A stretch of DNA of 64,000 bases from Thermogemmatispora sp042408735. Its GTDB lineage: Bacteria; Chloroflexota; Ktedonobacteria; Ktedonobacterales; Ktedonobacteraceae. Location of the stretch: assembly GCF_042408735.1 (NCBI RefSeq), contig NZ_JBHOQV010000187.1:62001-126000 (forward strand), written 5' to 3'. Below, in pieces: positions 17,862 through 26,686 of this stretch (its first letter is position 1; every line of letters begins with the position of its first letter). Below the pieces are notes generated by a model. The model did not search any database. It saw nothing but the letters and a program-made list of their open reading frames with translations, and was not told where the DNA came from. Both the position numbers and the translations under genes were made by a program.

Positions 17862-18671
17862 ATGACGACGACGACAGAGCGCGAGCGGACGCTGGTCAAC
17901 TATAGTGTGAGCGATGGCGTGGCCATTATCGAGCTGACGAATCCTCCGGCCAATACCTATAGCTATGAGATGATGCGCCAGCTCGACGAGGCGATCCTGC
18001 AGGCGCGCTTTGATGAGAACGTGCATGTGCTGGTCTTGCGTGGGGCGGGCGAGCGCTTCTTCTGTGCTGGGGCGGATATCAGCATGCTCAATTCGGTCTC
18101 GCCGACCTACAAGTACTATTTCTGCCTCCATGCCAATGAGACCTTGCTGAGGCTGGAGCAGACTCCCAAGCTGGTGATTGCTGCTCTCAATGGTCACACG
18201 GTCGGTGGCGGCCTGGAGATTGCTCTGGCCTGCGATATTCGCATTGCGCGCCGCAATGCCGGCAAAATTGGGCTGCCGGAGGTCTCGCTCGGCGTGTTGC
18301 CCGGCACCGGCGGCACGCAGCGCCTGGCCCGGGCCTTGCCGAAAAATAAGGCGATCGAGCTGATGACCGAGGGCAAACTGATTAGCTTTGAGGAGGCCCA
18401 GGAGCTGGGTCTGGTCAATTACATCTACGAGTCCGAAGGCTATTGGGAGCAGGTCATGGCCTACGCCCGGCGCTTCTGTCCGCCTCAGAGCGCCTCGCGC
18501 ACGGTTGGCCGCATCAAGCGAGCGGTGCAGTCGGGGGCTGAGATCGCCCTGGCCGAGGGCCTGGCCCTGGAGCGGGAGCTGCAGCAGCTCTGTTTCCAGA
18601 GCGAGGATGCCAAGGAGGGCCTGGCCGCCTACCTGGAGAAACGCCAGGAGAAGCATTTCACGGGACGCTGA
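17862..18671 (+). CDS. Enoyl-CoA hydratase/isomerase (PaaF/PaaG-like crotonase)
   Basis: Crotonases hydrate or isomerise enoyl-CoA esters. This 269-residue protein has the oxyanion-hole segments FCAGADISML and HTVGGGLEIALACDIR and the catalytic region GLPEVSLGVLPGTGGTQRLAR with its Glu. Its place at the end of the paa operon points to ring-opening isomerisation (PaaG) or hydration (PaaF) in phenylacetate breakdown; the two cannot be separated from sequence alone. AAAGGAAG lies eight bases before the ATG. Confidence 0.92.
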   Translation: MTTTTERERTLVNYSVSDGVAIIELTNPPANTYSYEMMRQLDEAILQARFDENVHVLVLRGAGERFFCAGADISMLNSVSPTYKYYFCLHANETLLRLEQTPKLVIAALNGHTVGGGLEIALACDIRIARRNAGKIGLPEVSLGVLPGTGGTQRLARALPKNKAIELMTEGKLISFEEAQELGLVNYIYESEGYWEQVMAYARRFCPPQSASRTVGRIKRAVQSGAEIALAEGLALERELQQLCFQSEDAKEGLAAYLEKRQEKHFTGR

Positions 18672-18848
18672 GCGAGTCGGCTACCTCTCTTGCCAGAGAA
18701 CGTTCCATTCTACTCTCTATCTATAGCTGGCTCAGCGATGTAACCCGATCTGTGTGTGGACCGGGGAGGGCCTGATGGCGGTAGCGCAGTGGACACCTGT
18801 GCCTTGCCACCTTCGCTGTCGCTGCCAGGCCCTCCTTCACTCTCCCGC

Positions 18849-18878
18849 TTTACGCGCACGGCCTGGCGATGCTACAAT
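18849..18878 (+). promoter_or_regulatory. Candidate promoter of the second crotonase
   Basis: TTTACG (18849-18854), an 18-base spacer and TACAAT (18873-18878) lie 57 bases before the start codon. The -10 is good and the -35 weak. Confidence 0.4.
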
Positions 18879-18934
18879 AGTGATCAACTTTGGCCGGGCA
18901 TCTTCTTTCTGGCAGGTGCTAGCAGAGAAAGGCT

Positions 18935-19546
18935 ATGGCGGAGATCCATCTGCGGGAGCGCGATGGCGTGCTCTGGCTTATTCTCGACCGCCCGCCGCTC
19001 AATATTTTGACGATTGCCACCCTGGACGAGATGACGCGCGCCCTGCGGGCTGCCGTCCAGAAGCCGCCACGCCTGCTGGTGATTACGGGAGCGGGCGAGA
19101 AGGCTTTTAGCGCTGGGGTGGATATACGCGATCATCTCGATGGGCGGGAGCGAGAGATGTTGCGCGCCGTCTACGATAATTGTGCCGCCTTCGAAGAGCT
19201 GCGAAGGCGGGGGATTCCGACGGTCGCTCTGGTCAAGGGCTATGCCCTGGGCGGGGGCTGCGAATTGGCCGCCCTCTGCGATACAGTGATTGCTCGCGAA
19301 GACGCCGTCTTTGGCCTGCCCGAGGTAACGCTCGGGGTCTTCCCGCCGGTGGCTGCTGCTTATTTCCCCTCTCTGATTGGCTATCAGGCTGCGATGCGTC
19401 TGATCCTGACCGGAGAAACCCTTAAGGCGAGCGAGGCCTTTCGTCTCGGCCTGGTCCATCAGGTGCTGTCGGCCCGGCGCTTCCTGAGCGAGGCCGAGGA
19501 GCTACTGGTCATGCTGGCGACGCTGGGCCAGCGCCACCAGACCTGA
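18935..19546 (+). CDS. Short crotonase, cyclohexadiene-carbonyl-CoA hydratase-like
   Basis: The 203-residue protein has a crotonase core: DRPPLNILT, FSAGVDIRDH, the oxyanion segment ALGGGCELAALCD and FGLPEVTLGVFPPVAAAYFP. The segment PTVALVKGYALGGGCELA with GVFPPVAA is closer to cyclohexa-1,5-diene-1-carbonyl-CoA hydratases than to standard enoyl-CoA hydratases. The usual C-terminal trimerisation helices (about 50 residues) are absent; the frame ends soon after GLVHQVLSARRF. AAAGG precedes the ATG. It follows the paa operon but has its own candidate promoter. Its substrate is uncertain. Confidence 0.85.
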   Translation: MAEIHLRERDGVLWLILDRPPLNILTIATLDEMTRALRAAVQKPPRLLVITGAGEKAFSAGVDIRDHLDGREREMLRAVYDNCAAFEELRRRGIPTVALVKGYALGGGCELAALCDTVIAREDAVFGLPEVTLGVFPPVAAAYFPSLIGYQAAMRLILTGETLKASEAFRLGLVHQVLSARRFLSEAEELLVMLATLGQRHQT

Positions 19547-19972
19547 TAGTCGTCTCTGCTTCTCCGCCGCCGGACCATGCCTTGGTTGCGCTGGTCCCTG
19601 CTCTCTGCCCCTGAGTGCTCCTACAGGACCAACCGCTCTGCCCGCTCCTGGCAGGGTGCTCAGAGGCCGGAGCTGGCGGTTAGCTCTCCTGTGCTGCCTG
19701 TGGCCGTGCCGGTGTGAGTTGAGAGGGAGGAACAAACGGGGTGGCCTGGCCTCCTTCATTGTCCAAAACAGGCTGAGGCGGCCTTGTGAGCTGCGCGTCT
19801 GCCATCCAGCCCCATCTTACGCATCCTTCTTTCGCTCTTTCTTCTTTCCCTGTCCAGGTCGAGGGAACTTTCTGCCAGCCTTCAGCGTTTCTTCCTTGAA
19901 AGCAGCAGCCTCAGCAGAAGTGCCCTGATAAGCTGGGCAACGAAGAGATTGTTGGGCTTAAGGAGATCAGGT
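19547..19972. other. Intergenic region, 426 bases
   Basis: No gene, strong hairpin or clear promoter was recognised. It carries the end of the crotonase transcript and the leader of the lipoprotein. Confidence 0.4.
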
Positions 19973-20524
19973 ATGAGTCGCAGAAAAGCTTTTGGTATTC
20001 GCTGCAGATCGTGGTGGCTAGTCATTGTACCTGCCTTGGTGGCGCTGCTTGTGGGACTGAGCGCCTGCGGTACCAATTCTTCAACGGCGACCGGTGGGGC
20101 CGGTCAGCCGACTGCCTCGCCGACCAGGAGTACTACGACGCCTACTGCCACCGTTGTCAAAGGCTATGGCACCAGTCATGGCTGTCCCAGCGATGTTGTG
20201 GTCAACGCGGCCCTGCCGGCGCAAGCCGTAGTCGTCAAGAGCACCCAGAATGGGCAGACGATTAGGGTGAGCCGTGGCTCGCTGGTAATCTTTGAGCTGC
20301 CCTTTGGCCAGCGCTGGCAGACGCCAGCAGGCTCCCAGGGGGTCCTGGAGCTGCAGCAGCCGGCGGGCTATGCCTCCCAGGAAGCTCGCGCCTGCATCTG
20401 GCGTTACGTGGCCCAAGGCAGCGGACAGAGCGAGGTCGTCTTTATCGCCCGCGCTCTCTGTCAGCCGCATCAGCTCTGCCCGCAATATGTTCTCCGCCTT
20501 TCCTTCACTGTTGCTGTCCAGTAG
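19973..20524 (+). CDS. Secreted lipoprotein, possible chagasin-like inhibitor fold
   Basis: The 183-residue protein has a lipoprotein signal (MSRRKAF, hydrophobic core, lipobox LSAC near residue 25) and a Thr/Ser/Pro linker. The C-terminal domain of about 125 residues contains GQTIRVSRGSLVIFELPFG, a Trp-containing turn, a RACIWRYVAQGSG segment and a final strand VLRLSFTVAV. The order of strands and motifs recalls chagasin-type (I42) cysteine-protease inhibitors and similar Ig-like lipoproteins, but the diagnostic NPTTGY-like loop is not visible. The start at 19973 follows AAGGAGATCAGGT. Confidence 0.75.
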   Translation: MSRRKAFGIRCRSWWLVIVPALVALLVGLSACGTNSSTATGGAGQPTASPTRSTTTPTATVVKGYGTSHGCPSDVVVNAALPAQAVVVKSTQNGQTIRVSRGSLVIFELPFGQRWQTPAGSQGVLELQQPAGYASQEARACIWRYVAQGSGQSEVVFIARALCQPHQLCPQYVLRLSFTVAVQ

Positions 20525-20678
20525 GCGCCCGGTGAAGGGTCAGGAAAGAGCCTACCTGAGCGGGAGAGCGAGACCTGAGGCGCTCTGCTCGCTGGCATGG
20601 CCTGCTTTCGGGCTTGTAGGGCCAATGCGAGGCTGATCCGCCTGCTGGCTTCGCCTGGATGGACAGAGGGTGGCTCCC

Positions 20679-22013
20679 TTAGGGACTCTCCGTTGCTTGC
20701 CCGGCTTCCGGCTCGCCGGTAGTCGTGGCTGCCTGCTGCTCGAGGTCAGGATCGGCATCTGTCTCGCGTAAGGATGGAAGCCGGGGCAGCAGCCAGCCCA
20801 TGCTGAGGCCCTGGACAAGCAGCGTGAAGAGGATAACGGCCCCGGTCGAAGCCAGGATCAGCGGGCGCTGCGGCAGGGTCAGCGGCAGCGCCAGGGCCAG
20901 AGCCAGCGAAAGCGCGCCGCGCAGTCCTCCCCAGAAGATAACTAGCTGCCAGGCGAAGGGAAGTCTGCCCTTGCGTCCGGCAATGGTCAGCCAGGAGCGG
21001 GCGGCCAACAACAGCACTAACAACAGGCGGGCCAAGAGCACGACGCCGATGGCCAGGGCCGCGCTGAGCAGACTGGAGGCCGTCCCTCCTGGCAACGGCG
21101 GCAGCGCGAGCGGGTTCAACTGAACGCCGACCAGCAGGAAGAGGAGCGCGTTGGCGATAAAGGCCACAACGCTCCAGAAAGTGTCGACCGCGGCTCGCGT
21201 GCTCGCCGACATGCTAAAGCGCCGACCGTAATTTCCCAGAAGCAGGCCGGCCACGATCACAGTGATGATGGCCGAGAGATGGAGGCGATCCGCCAGCAGA
21301 TAGAGGCCGTAGGCAGCCAGGATCGTCAGGCTGATTTCGCTCAGGGCGTCATCGATGTGACGCAGAAGCTGGCAGAGCAACCAGCCACCAAGAAGGCCCA
21401 AGATCAGAGCACCGCCACCCTCTAGCAAGAGAAGCGACAGTCCCATGAGGGGGAGGGGCAGAGCAGCGCTGGAGCCATCCGGCCCCGGCGAGGAGGCCAG
21501 CAAGACGACGGCCAGAAAGACTTGATAGAGGGCGCCCGCCACGCCATCATTGAAGAGACTTTCCCCCTCGATGATCACCGAGAGACGCTCGTCGAGATGG
21601 AGCTGGCGAAAGAGACTCAGAACAGCCACGGGATCGGTGGGCGAGAGAATAGCCGCCAGCAGAAAGGCGATTCCCCAGTCGATACCTTCCAGCCAGTGGA
21701 GCAGGGCGGCGATCAGACAAAGCGAGAGAAGTAGGCCCGGGCCCGCGAGAAAGAAGATACTGCGCCACTCGCTCTTGAGGAGCTGCCAATTCAGCGACCA
21801 GGCCCCTTCGAAGAGCAAGGCCGGCAGGAAGACAAAAAGTACCAGTTCAGGATCCAGATGGAGTGGAGGGAGAAGGTGGAGTGCGCTTAAGAGCAGTCCG
21901 ACGATCACCAGGCCCAGCGTATAGGGAACAGCGATCCAGCGTGTCACCAGAATTGTCGCCAGCGCGATGAACAAGAACAGGACAAGGTAGCTCTCTAGCA
22001 ACGTAATCGACAT
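20679..22013 (-). CDS. Na+/H+ antiporter, CPA1 (NhaP-like) family
   Basis: The 444-residue membrane protein has about 12 hydrophobic segments and the CPA1 hallmarks FVFLPALLFEGAWSLN, AAILSPTDPVAVLSLF and the core motif IIEGESLFNDGVAGALYQVF, whose Asp takes part in ion exchange. A short charged C-terminus (LRETDADPDLEQQ) follows. Such proteins exchange Na+ or K+ for H+ to control pH and salt. AAAGGGGG lies upstream of the ATG. Between the start and the likely promoter at 22331-22360 is a leader with a strong terminator hairpin, suggesting attenuation. Confidence 0.93.
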   Translation of the reverse strand: MSITLLESYLVLFLFIALATILVTRWIAVPYTLGLVIVGLLLSALHLLPPLHLDPELVLFVFLPALLFEGAWSLNWQLLKSEWRSIFFLAGPGLLLSLCLIAALLHWLEGIDWGIAFLLAAILSPTDPVAVLSLFRQLHLDERLSVIIEGESLFNDGVAGALYQVFLAVVLLASSPGPDGSSAALPLPLMGLSLLLLEGGGALILGLLGGWLLCQLLRHIDDALSEISLTILAAYGLYLLADRLHLSAIITVIVAGLLLGNYGRRFSMSASTRAAVDTFWSVVAFIANALLFLLVGVQLNPLALPPLPGGTASSLLSAALAIGVVLLARLLLVLLLAARSWLTIAGRKGRLPFAWQLVIFWGGLRGALSLALALALPLTLPQRPLILASTGAVILFTLLVQGLSMGWLLPRLPSLRETDADPDLEQQAATTTGEPEAGQATESP

Positions 22014-22231
22014 GCCCGCAGCCCCCTTTCCCCAGGCTAATGATAGAGGTCGCTGCGCCTGCCGGCCTCGGCTCCATGCTGGGCTTCCGGGCCGTCCCTG
22101 CTCTAGCTGGCTGGCCCGAGCCTGAGACCTTTGGCCAGGGTTCTTCCCCGTGAGGATTCCAGGCCAGGGAGGTCGATGCCGGGCCGGGCATCACGGAGAG
22201 GCGGCAGCCAAAGGCGAAGATCTCAGCAAAG

Positions 22232-22324
22232 CAAAGAAAAAAAGAAGAGTGCCGGGGCCGACCAGACTTCCCGGCACTCCTCAGTCTGCGAGTGAGAACA
22301 CAACCTGTGCTTCCGACGCTTGTA
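22232..22324 (-). ncRNA. Candidate attenuated leader RNA or small RNA upstream of the antiporter
   Basis: A minus-strand promoter at 22331-22360 would start a transcript near 22324 that meets an intrinsic terminator about 90 bases on, before the antiporter at 22013. In the RNA, AGUCUG and CAGACU (plus-strand coordinates 22263-22268 and 22283-22288) can pair with the first terminator arm in their loop, which would compete with terminator formation. This is the layout of a terminator-type riboswitch or attenuator. It could instead be a free small RNA. No known riboswitch consensus was recognised. Confidence 0.5.
22247..22279 (-). terminator. Intrinsic terminator in the antiporter leader
   Basis: Arms at 22247-22256 and 22270-22279 (GAGTGCCGGG / CCCGGCACTC) form a perfect 10-base stem with a 13-base loop. 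On the minus strand it is followed directly by a T-rich tract with seven consecutive T (22232-22246). This is the best U-tract terminator in the window. Confidence 0.75.
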
Positions 22325-22330
22325 CATTCC

Positions 22331-22360
22331 AGTATAGAGGAGAACACCCCTGGCTGGCAA
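22331..22360 (-). promoter_or_regulatory. Minus-strand promoter for the antiporter leader
   Basis: On the minus strand, TTGCCA (22360-22355) and TATACT (22336-22331) are separated by 18 bases. A start near 22324 is predicted. Confidence 0.5.
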
Positions 22361-22497
22361 GGGGTGTTGCCGATTGAACGAAGCGACGTGCTCTCATGTG
22401 GAAGCTGGCCGGTTCTCTGGCTGCGGCCGAAACAGCGTCACAGCAGATCAGGCAGGTAGGAGGGGGACAAGAATTTCCAGCGCGCGCCCCGATCTGC

Positions 22498-22526
22498 TTG
22501 TCAGTGACCGTCTCCTCCTCTATAAT
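22498..22526 (+). promoter_or_regulatory. Strong plus-strand promoter upstream of the CoxG-like gene
   Basis: TTGTCA (22498-22503), exactly 17 bases, then TATAAT (22521-22526). Transcription would start near 22533, about 330 bases before the coding start. Confidence 0.65.
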
Positions 22527-22863
22527 GAGGGCGGCAATTATTGATCTTTCAGGAATTATCCTGTTTGCAGCCCCTGGCTTCAGCCAGGAACAAGCTTCTT
22601 GCGGTCCCAGCGGTCCGGGCGCGCTCAAGGGCTGATTGGCGGCGGCCCGCCGTCCTGGCAGGCTGGAAGGCCAGTCATGAAAAAGAACCCCCGCCCTCCT
22701 GTGAGGTGAAACAAACTGTGGCTGCAAGGCTATCCCTGCAGTGCTTTTGACCTCATCAAGCAGGATAGGACAAAGGAGAGCAGCGTCAAACCCATCAGAG
22801 CCGAAAGGAGGAAGCCGCCTTCCTCCCCTGGGAGCATCCAGGGGTCTCCAGCGGCAAGTCTCT
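22527..22863 (+). other. Long structured 5' leader of the CoxG-like gene
   Basis: About 330 transcribed bases precede the start codon. Two perfect hairpins lie just before it: GGAGGAAG/CTTCCTCC (22807-22814/22819-22826, loop 4) and CCCTGG/CCAGGG (22826-22831/22838-22843). The first buries the only strong GGAGG of the region in a stem. No known riboswitch class was recognised. Confidence 0.4.
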
Positions 22864-23580
22864 ATGGACGTTGAGGGAGCATATACACTCCAGGCAACTC
22901 CTGAAGAAATATGGAAGTGTCTGATGGATCAGCAGGTTCTTCGCCAGGCTCTGCCCGGGGTAGAGCATCTGGAAGCTTTGGGCGAGAATCGCTATGCCAT
23001 CAGGCTGGCCGTCAAGCACGCGCCGCTGCGAGGCAGTTACGAGGGAACGGTCACGATCTCTGATCAAGAATACCCGCACTGCTATCGCATCATTGTCGAA
23101 GGTGAAAGCCGCCACGGTCCCGTTCGGGGCGAAGGTTGGGTGCGCTTGCTGCGGCGTGAGCACAATACCGTTGTCTCCTACCAGGGAGTTTTGAACGTAG
23201 GGCGGGCCGGTCTGCTGCCTGTGCCAGTACTGCGCGGCACAACCAAAATGCTCATTCAGCAGTTTTTCCTGAGTCTGGCCGATCAGCTGCGCGTGATGCG
23301 TCCACCTGAGGTCGCCGGCGCCTCCGACTTAGCGGCGTCGTCCGACCAGAGTGAGGCTCAGCGTCAAGCTCAGGTCTGGTCGCCCGACTCCCTCGCCTCT
23401 GGCGAGCCGGCTCTACTGATCAGGGGCAGGACGCCGCTCCATCGTCTGGTGCAACGCCTCCACCTCGGCGGCGGCGATCCGCGAGCAGAAGAGCGCTGGG
23501 TCCAGACGATCCGTCGCACGGCCATGCTGGCGGCGCTGCTCTTGCTCGTCTGGGTAGGAACCAGGCTGCCCCGAAAATAG
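22864..23580 (+). CDS. CoxG-like SRPBCC domain protein with C-terminal membrane anchor
   Basis: The 238-residue protein begins MDVEGAYTLQATPEEIWKCL, followed by LRQALPGVEHLEALGENRYAIRL, the pattern of carbon monoxide dehydrogenase subunit G (CoxG) in the SRPBCC fold, which binds hydrophobic ligands or partners. CoxG helps recruit CO dehydrogenase to the membrane. A Ser/Ala-rich linker and a C-terminal hydrophobic helix (TAMLAALLLLVWVG) would anchor it. No coxMSL genes are in the window, so a CO-related role is only suggested by family. The start was chosen by homology; the ribosome site is unclear because of upstream hairpins. Confidence 0.82.
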   Translation: MDVEGAYTLQATPEEIWKCLMDQQVLRQALPGVEHLEALGENRYAIRLAVKHAPLRGSYEGTVTISDQEYPHCYRIIVEGESRHGPVRGEGWVRLLRREHNTVVSYQGVLNVGRAGLLPVPVLRGTTKMLIQQFFLSLADQLRVMRPPEVAGASDLAASSDQSEAQRQAQVWSPDSLASGEPALLIRGRTPLHRLVQRLHLGGGDPRAEERWVQTIRRTAMLAALLLLVWVGTRLPRK

Positions 23581-24156
23581 CTCTGCTTGCTCGTCCGTCT
23601 GTCTGCCTACCTGATCTCCCCCTCGTGCGAAGGCCGGCAGCAAGATGAGAGCAGGGCTGGAGGGAGCGTCGATCCCTCTGCTCCCCTTCATATGCTGCAG
23701 TGTAGGCACCAGTTCAGGTCAGATCGAGAGCGACGGAAAAGGAGGCCGTTCCTGACTACCCGCCTTCGTCCTCACTGACCTGCCGGTGCCTCGCTTCTCC
23801 TCTCTTTTTGCCCTGTTCACCTCGCCAGGCGGGCGGGAGGCCAGACGAGGCCGCGACCGCATGCTCCAACCCACCAACCCACCAATCAATCAATCGACCA
23901 GAGAGGGAAGGCTGCCCTCTTCGGCTCTCATCCCGTGCAACCGTTCAGGTCGCTGAGGTGTACCCAGGCTTCCCTGTCTGAGGGTCCGCCGCTCTCTGCG
24001 CCCCGCCTCATCATGGGCCTGTTTGCTCGGGGGAGGAGCGCGCGATCGTGTTTATCTCCCTCACGCGCGGCCAGTATTGTCTCTCTCGCTCTCGCTCGCG
24101 GTCAGGCTATCCGTTCTTCCTGAAAGGCCGCCCGAGCCGCCTGGTGGCGACCGACT
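23581..24156. other. Intergenic region, 576 bases
   Basis: No gene is supported. The tract contains short tetranucleotide repeats (ACCA/ATCA types, about 23870-23900). Two flanking genes converge here, but no strong terminator hairpin was identified. Confidence 0.4.
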
Positions 24157-24660
24157 CTACTGGCGGCGGCTGAGGTAACTACGCACGCAGAGCGAGAAGA
24201 GTAGGTAGCCCAGGTAAAAGGAGACCAGATATTGCAGGAGGTCGAAGAGGCCCGCTAAGGGGCTATCCCAAACGATGTAGCCGCTCGCGGTCGCCGCTCT
24301 GGCGTAATCGAAGAGCGCCCGTAGCAGCGGCGTGACCACCATAAGCGCGATTGCCACCCAATGCCAGCCGGGGCGTTGCCAGAGGAGCCAGATCGCCAGG
24401 TAACCGATCCCTCCATAGATAAAGATGGCAGGAATATAGAAAGGCAGAGGCAGATGGAGAACCAGGCCGGGCAGGGTATAATGCCACAAGTGCAGATAGT
24501 AGGCCAGCAGATCGGCCAGCAGATTGAGAACGGCCATCAAGAGGCCGCCGAGCAACGCCGCCAGGGTCGGCACGCGCCCCGGGCGGACAAAGAAAAGCAC
24601 GGCGAGATAGACCAGCAGAATAAAGGGCACATCCAGCACAAGATAGGCGACCAGATCCAT
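24157..24660 (-). CDS. Multi-pass membrane protein of unknown family
   Basis: The 167-residue protein is almost entirely hydrophobic, with about five or six membrane helices separated by short loops. Examples are FILLVYLAVLFFV, LAALLGGLLMAVLNLLADLLAYYL, FYIPAIFIYGGIGYLAIWLL and LLQYLVSFYLGYLLF. A short basic C-terminus (RSYLSRRQ) suggests a cytoplasmic end. The pattern recalls small CBU_0592/DUF-type membrane proteins, but no family can be named. ATG 24660 was chosen, with GGGAGG 13 bases upstream; TTG 24663 or 24681 are alternatives. It is divergent from nadE across 134 bases. Confidence 0.75.
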   Translation of the reverse strand: MDLVAYLVLDVPFILLVYLAVLFFVRPGRVPTLAALLGGLLMAVLNLLADLLAYYLHLWHYTLPGLVLHLPLPFYIPAIFIYGGIGYLAIWLLWQRPGWHWVAIALMVVTPLLRALFDYARAATASGYIVWDSPLAGLFDLLQYLVSFYLGYLLFSLCVRSYLSRRQ

Positions 24661-24794
24661 CAACGAGAAAGAACCTCCCAACGCTGAGTCAGTTGTAATA
24701 TTATGGTAAAAATTTTGCCACTCTGCCAGCCGGCGCCGCTTGCGAGCGCAGGTGCTGCCGCGGGCCTGGCGCTGGCAGGGAAGGGAGCCTACCT

Positions 24795-26567
24795 ATGCCT
24801 ATCCTACCCCTACGTATTGCCCTGGCACAGATCAACGTCACAGTCGGCGACCTCGACGGCAACGCCGAGAAAATCTGGATGGCCATGCGTGAGGCGCATC
24901 AGGCTGGAGCGCACATCGTCTGCACGCCGGAGCTGGCGCTCACCGGCTATCCTCCCGAGGATCTGCTTCTCAAACCCGGCTTCGTCTCGGCCAACCTGCG
25001 CCGCCTGCAGTGGCTGATCGAGCGCAGCAAAGAGCTGCCCGGTTTGACGGCAGTCATCGGCTGCGTCGATCGCGACGAAGACATCTACAATGCGGCTGCC
25101 GTCTTAGGCGATGGGCGCCTCTACGGCACCTACCATAAACACTATCTGCCAAACTATGGCGTCTTTGACGAGTATCGCTACTTCCAGGCCGGGCGAACAG
25201 CCCCACTCTTCCTCATCAACGGTGTCCATGTAGGCATTACGATCTGTGAGGACATCTGGTATCCGACTGGGCCTTTGACGCTGCAAGCCCATGCCGGGGC
25301 CGAAGTGATTCTCAACATCAACGGCTCGCCCTATCATGCTGGCAAGCGTCATTTCCGCGAGCAGATGCTGGCAACGCGTGCCGCCGATAACGGCCTCATT
25401 GTGGCCTACCTGAACCTCGTCGGCGGGCAGGACGAGCTGGTCTTCGACGGTGGCAGCATGGTTTTCAACGAGCAGGGGCGACTGATCGCCCGTGCCAGGC
25501 AATTTGAAGAAGATCTCCTCGTAGTTGACCTTGACGTCGCCTCCGTCTTTCGCTCGCGATTGCACGATCCCCGTCGGCGTCAGGAGCGGCTAGAGCTGCG
25601 CCCGGAGGAGGTGCCCTTGATCGTTGTCTCGTCCGAGAGCCTGCCGCCGCCGACGCTGGACGGACGTCCCCTGCTTGGCGCCAGCCAGCGTGTCGAGCCG
25701 CCTTTAGACAGCCTGGCCGAGATCTATGCCGCCCTCGTTCTGGGAACACGCGACTACGTGCGCAAAACCGGCTTCAGCAAGGCCGTCGTTGGACTGTCGG
25801 GAGGCATCGACTCCTCTCTGACTGCCGTCATCGCCGCCGATGCCCTGGGACCCGAAAACGTCCTTGGCGTCTCCATGCCTTCGGCCTACTCCTCCGAAGG
25901 AAGCAAGACCGATGCCCAGCAACTGGCCGAGAATCTGGGCATCCAGCTAATCACCGTACCCATTGAAGAGATCTTCCGCACCTCGCTGCGCGTCATGGCG
26001 CCCGCTCTCGGTGAAGGAGACCACGGCCTGGCTGCAGAAAATCTGCAGGCGCGCATTCGCGGCAACATCCTGATGACCATTTCCAACAAGCTCGGGCCAA
26101 TCGTCCTGACCACCGGCAACAAATCGGAAATGGCGACCGGCTACAGTACCCTCTACGGCGACATGGCCGGCGGCTTTGCTGTCCTCAAGGACGTGCCCAA
26201 AACCCTGGTCTACGAACTGAGCCGCTACCGTAACTCGCTTGGCGAGCGTCCGGTTATTCCGCAGAGTGTCCTGGAGAAAGCGCCCTCTGCCGAGCTGCGT
26301 CCAGGCCAGAAAGATACCGATAGCCTGCCGCCCTACGAGCTGCTTGATCCGGTTCTCCAGGCCTATGCGGAGGAAGACCGCGGCTTTGAAGAGATAGTAG
26401 CGATGGGATTTGATCCGGAGCTTGTCGAGCGTGTCATGCAGCTTGTTGATCGGAGCGAATACAAGCGCCGTCAGGCCCCGCCAGGAGTGAAGATCACCCC
26501 ACGAGCCTTTGGGCGTGATCGTCGCCTGCCCATTACCAACCGCTACCGCGAGCGGCCCGAAAGATAG
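24795..26567 (+). CDS. nadE: Glutamine-dependent NAD+ synthetase
   Basis: NadE converts deamido-NAD to NAD+ using ATP and glutamine. The N-terminal carbon-nitrogen hydrolase domain (about 1-265) has the Glu-Lys-Cys triad: Glu near 46 (CTPELALTGYPPED), Lys near 115 (KHYLPNYGVFDEYRYF) and Cys near 151 (ITICEDIWY). The synthetase domain has the PP-loop VVGLSGGIDSSLTAVI near 335, TTGNKSEMATGY and GDMAGGFAVLKDVPKTLVYELSRY. The 590-residue length matches two-domain enzymes. AAGGGAG precedes the start by ten bases. It stands alone; glmS follows after a 469-base gap. Confidence 0.96.
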   Translation: MPILPLRIALAQINVTVGDLDGNAEKIWMAMREAHQAGAHIVCTPELALTGYPPEDLLLKPGFVSANLRRLQWLIERSKELPGLTAVIGCVDRDEDIYNAAAVLGDGRLYGTYHKHYLPNYGVFDEYRYFQAGRTAPLFLINGVHVGITICEDIWYPTGPLTLQAHAGAEVILNINGSPYHAGKRHFREQMLATRAADNGLIVAYLNLVGGQDELVFDGGSMVFNEQGRLIARARQFEEDLLVVDLDVASVFRSRLHDPRRRQERLELRPEEVPLIVVSSESLPPPTLDGRPLLGASQRVEPPLDSLAEIYAALVLGTRDYVRKTGFSKAVVGLSGGIDSSLTAVIAADALGPENVLGVSMPSAYSSEGSKTDAQQLAENLGIQLITVPIEEIFRTSLRVMAPALGEGDHGLAAENLQARIRGNILMTISNKLGPIVLTTGNKSEMATGYSTLYGDMAGGFAVLKDVPKTLVYELSRYRNSLGERPVIPQSVLEKAPSAELRPGQKDTDSLPPYELLDPVLQAYAEEDRGFEEIVAMGFDPELVERVMQLVDRSEYKRRQAPPGVKITPRAFGRDRRLPITNRYRERPER

Positions 26568-26686
26568 AGGGAGGTGCCGCCGCTTCCTGCACCGGGCGAG
26601 CGGCATTCTCCACTGCGGACCCCTGGCCTGGCCTCTGGTCGCGGGCGGTGGTGAGCGGTTAAAAAAGCTGTCGGCTGCGTTCCTCC

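Noticed and set aside
22232..22540. Possible 6S RNA, SRP RNA or tmRNA
   Set aside because: The diagnostic sequences of these RNAs were not found; only the promoter-terminator layout is supported.
22281..22727. Minus-strand frame of 148 codons
   Set aside because: Pro/Ala/Cys-rich and unlike a protein; it overlaps the promoter and leader elements found there.
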